In this document: positions 61,556-64,000 of the stretch, in pieces
How positions within the stretch are numbered: the first letter of the stretch is position 1
How the letters are laid out: every line of letters starts with the position of its first letter
Source: Brachyhypopomus gauderio
Lineage: Eukaryota; Chordata; Actinopteri; Gymnotiformes; Hypopomidae
Direction: 5' to 3'
Assembly: GCF_052324685.1 (NCBI RefSeq)
Contig: NC_135228.1
Span: 15,408,920 to 15,472,919, forward strand
Length of the DNA stretch: 64,000 nt
Translations under genes and position numbers: made by a program
The notes under the pieces: generated by a model
What the model was told of the DNA's origin: nothing
Database searches by the model: none
The model's input: only the letters and a program-made list of their open reading frames with translations

Positions 61556-63392
61556 TCAGAGCAGAGCGGTGAAGAAGTCTGCCACTCGGCCATCGCTCTG
61601 CTCCTCCAGTTTAGCGTCGGCGCAGAACGGCGGGGGGACGAAGACTTCGGGATTCTCTATACCGACGACAATGTCATAGTAGCTGGGGAAGAAGTGGAGG
61701 GAGAACTGGTGAAGGTCTGGTTTCAAGAGACCCGTGTCCTGGTGCAAGCTGGACTTATAGTGTGGTGGTTGGGTTAGCATGAGCGCTACAGTCTTATGTT
61801 ATATCCAGGTGTAGAAGTAGCTTGGTTTAACAATGAACTAAATCTATGACCTTGAAATGAATGATTAACAAGAATGGCTTTGTCTTTATCAGCTGTGTGT
61901 AACATGAATTGTAAAAGGGTTGAATAAATACTGCAGTCAGCCAGTAGGTAAACACCCCTCAACATTAAACGTGTGAAATTCTCCTCCACGCCTTGATTCC
62001 ACTCTACGGTGCTATAATCATGCTCAATAGTCTTGTTTTCTTCAGACTCACAAGCTGAATTGTGAGTTAGCCACGATTATGTCAACTCATCATCAACTTT
62101 CACATAAGCACAGCCCTGCCAAAGTAATAACGGCCTCGGTGGTCCTCTGGAATAGTTTAGAGAAATCTCATTTCATGGCAGGCTGAAGAGGTTGATGTGT
62201 ATATGATTCTAATGCCAGTGAAATGTAAAAAGTTTTTGTCTCACAAACACCTGTAATCGATTAAGATTCCAAGTTTCTTCCTCATAGGTACAAAACAATG
62301 CCTTGTAAACAAGAGGAAGCATGGAACATGACAAGTTTTATAACATTTTATGTAACCTTGCCTTGTGACTTCCATTAGCATAATACTCGTTTGATGTGCT
62401 GCTGCACTGTGGCTGACTCCAGCCTGTATGGTGTGTTCATGCTTTATTTAAAAGTCTGCATGTTTCTTGCATGTGCTGTGCTATAATTGCCCACCACTTC
62501 GGTTCTCTTCAGAACACCCACCTTGCAATAATGTATCCGAATTTCTCAACATGATAGAGGAAGGTGATGGGGATGCAGCCAAACTCCGTGACGGTCATCG
62601 AGTAATTGGCTAGAAAAGATGCCCAGGATGCAAGAGAGAGATAGAATGAGAGAGAGAAGTCATCACTGCAGTGGTCAGTGGTCAGTGTTGACTCTTGGCT
62701 ATATCATCAGTGGTCAGTGCAGTGTGGACTCTTGGCTATGTGGTTAGTGGTCAGTGTGGACTCTTGGTTATGTGATCAGTAGTCAGTGTGGACTCTTGGC
62801 TATGTGGTTAGTGGTCAGTAGTCAGTGTGGACTCTTGGTTATGTGATCAGTAGGTGGTGTGCAGTATAATCTCAGCTTCACCATGAGCCTCAGGCATTGA
62901 CCCCACCCAGGTGTTGACCAGCACGCCCTGTCCAGGCGCAGACAGGGTTCCCAAGACGATCTGGGCTGTGTGCTGGGCATCATGGGGAATCTCAATAGGA
63001 GTGAAGTCCAAGCCGAGAGGCCTCTTCACACAACTTTGGTTTTGGTAACTGATCTCATAGTAGATCATCTGAGAAGACCAGACCACATGCCAAATGTTTT
63101 GGAGTTGACCACACTCAGAAACCTCAAACCATCTCTCATGATCCAAATCCCAAAAGGTGATTAACAATATGGCCAGATCATTAATCAAAGGATGTTCTGT
63201 AGTTAAAATGTCTCTATATCTTTGCACTCTTTTGTACCTCTCTGAAGAGCATTAGTCTGTCTATATACTGAGTCTGGTTGGGGTCCTTTTCAGCCGCAAT
63301 GACACGGATCCTCTGTTCAAATGCGTCATAGTACATCTGCTCAAATATCATCGTCTTCTCTTCAGGATACATCTGTATGTGTGTGTGTGTCC

Positions 63393-63434
<42 letters not shown>

Positions 63435-64000
63435 GAAGATCTCAGGACAGTGCTTCTCATTGGCTTCACAGCAACTTAACAGGGGGCATCCACCAAAATT
63501 AATAATAAACCAGTCCTGACATGACAGGCCTACTTACCACAGTTAACTTTCCTTCAAGATATGGTGGGGACTCTGTGAGAAAGAATAGAATAATGTGTTC
63601 GGGTTGGCAGACAAGTTTTTGAGATATCCATATTTAAAAGAAAAAAATAATAGCAAAAAACAATGTAAAAACTTTCGTGAGCAATAAGTTGAAAACGTGT
63701 TGATGGTTATAAGGCCTTTTGCCAAAGAACATTCAGCTCTGCTCTGAAATATTGTCCTGTTACGTGCATATAGATAATAACAAAGTCTTTCAGTCTTCTC
63801 ATTACAGCCAGCGGCTGTTTAACCAGTTTACAATGATTACAGGTTCGGTTGTCATCAAGATGCTCCTGCATTCTTCTTAAGAGGCAGTTTGTCCCAGAGC
63901 AGAGCGAGTCGCGAGCGTCTGCGCGTCGGACTTACTGCAGCGGTGTGGCGTCTGAGCGCGAGCGCCGGCCAGCGCGCTCAGGCCGAGTGTGAGCAGAATG
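61556..64000 (-). CDS. ependymin-like secreted glycoprotein (5' end outside window)
   Basis: Ependymins are secreted calcium-binding glycoproteins of fish brain fluid, with wider relatives (MERP/EPDR1). Exons in transcript order: 64000-63936 (partial; end of signal peptide LTLGLSALAGARA, then mature start QTPHRC), 63572-63538, 63372-63238, 63068-62882, 62609-62522, 61682-61556. The visible part encodes about 211 residues in one frame. Family marks: C-x-x-PPYLEG-x-L-x-V near the start, MYYDAFEQRIR, LFREMIYYEI, HANYSM, FGCIPI, and the C-terminal VFVPPPFC. Three N-glycosylation sites are present (NQT, NQS, NYS). The initiator methionine lies beyond base 64000. It converges on otub1. Which ependymin-like paralogue it is cannot be said. 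Confidence 0.88.
62675..62862. repeat. tandem repeat in ependymin-like intron
   Basis: Five or so diverged copies of about 28-37 bases with GTCAGTGTGGACTCTTGG and CTATGTGGTTAGTG, directly downstream of the exon that ends at 62882. Confidence 0.9.
63396..63436. repeat. (GA)n microsatellite in ependymin-like intron
   Basis: GA run on the plus strand, so (TC)n on the transcript, with GT repeats at 63374-63391. Together they directly precede the acceptor of the exon at 63372-63238. Confidence 0.9.

Overview
The window is nuclear DNA of a ray-finned (teleost-type) fish. The evidence is spliced vertebrate genes with GT-AG introns, long (CA)n and (TC)n microsatellites, teleost-style hAT and Tc1 transposon relics, and an ependymin-like gene. 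I cannot fix the species. The gene set (rasgrp2, pygm, an OAT-type slc22a, cox8, otub1) matches genes that lie together on human chromosome 11q12-q13, so this is a conserved synteny block with local changes of orientation.

Layout. 1-14444: no supportable gene. This stretch holds CpG-rich patches (about 2395-2860, 3770-4080, 9240-11560), microsatellites and five tandem or duplicated arrays, including an 850-bp array of CACGTG-containing units (12055-12912). 14445-22939 (minus): a complete 15-exon rasgrp2 coding sequence (592 aa). 23272-25367: shared upstream region between rasgrp2 and pygm, which are head to head. 25368-38067 (plus): a complete 20-exon muscle glycogen phosphorylase gene, pygm (842 aa), whose last intron uses a GC donor. 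38068-40735: 3' UTR, spacer and a minisatellite. 40736-47734 (plus): a complete 10-exon organic-anion-transporter-like SLC22 gene (561 aa). 47735-50965: transposon-rich spacer with two hAT transposase relics. 50966-53312 (minus): a six-exon TIM-family immunoglobulin receptor (217 aa), whose first intron carries two small hAT-like elements with intact 8-bp target duplications. 53313-55732: spacer with a Tc1-type relic. 55733-56688 (plus): two-exon cox8. 57143-61136 (plus): seven-exon otub1 (268 aa). 61556-64000 (minus): ependymin-like secreted protein, five complete exons plus a first exon cut by the window end.

The genes are not one pathway. RasGRP2 is a calcium-regulated Rap activator, PYGM mobilises glycogen, COX8 serves respiration, OTUB1 acts on ubiquitin, the SLC22 protein moves organic anions, the TIM protein probably binds phosphatidylserine, and the ependymin-like protein is secreted. 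Their adjacency reflects inherited synteny. All exon junctions were worked out by hand and close in frame across each gene.

I found no new multi-gene system. The observations most worth a second look are local: three 3' splice sites built on TG repeats in three different genes, a CA-repeat 5' splice site, a GC-AG intron, duplicated otub1 donor sequences, the CACGTG array, a ~200-bp foldback palindrome, and hAT-like elements with 8-bp target duplications.
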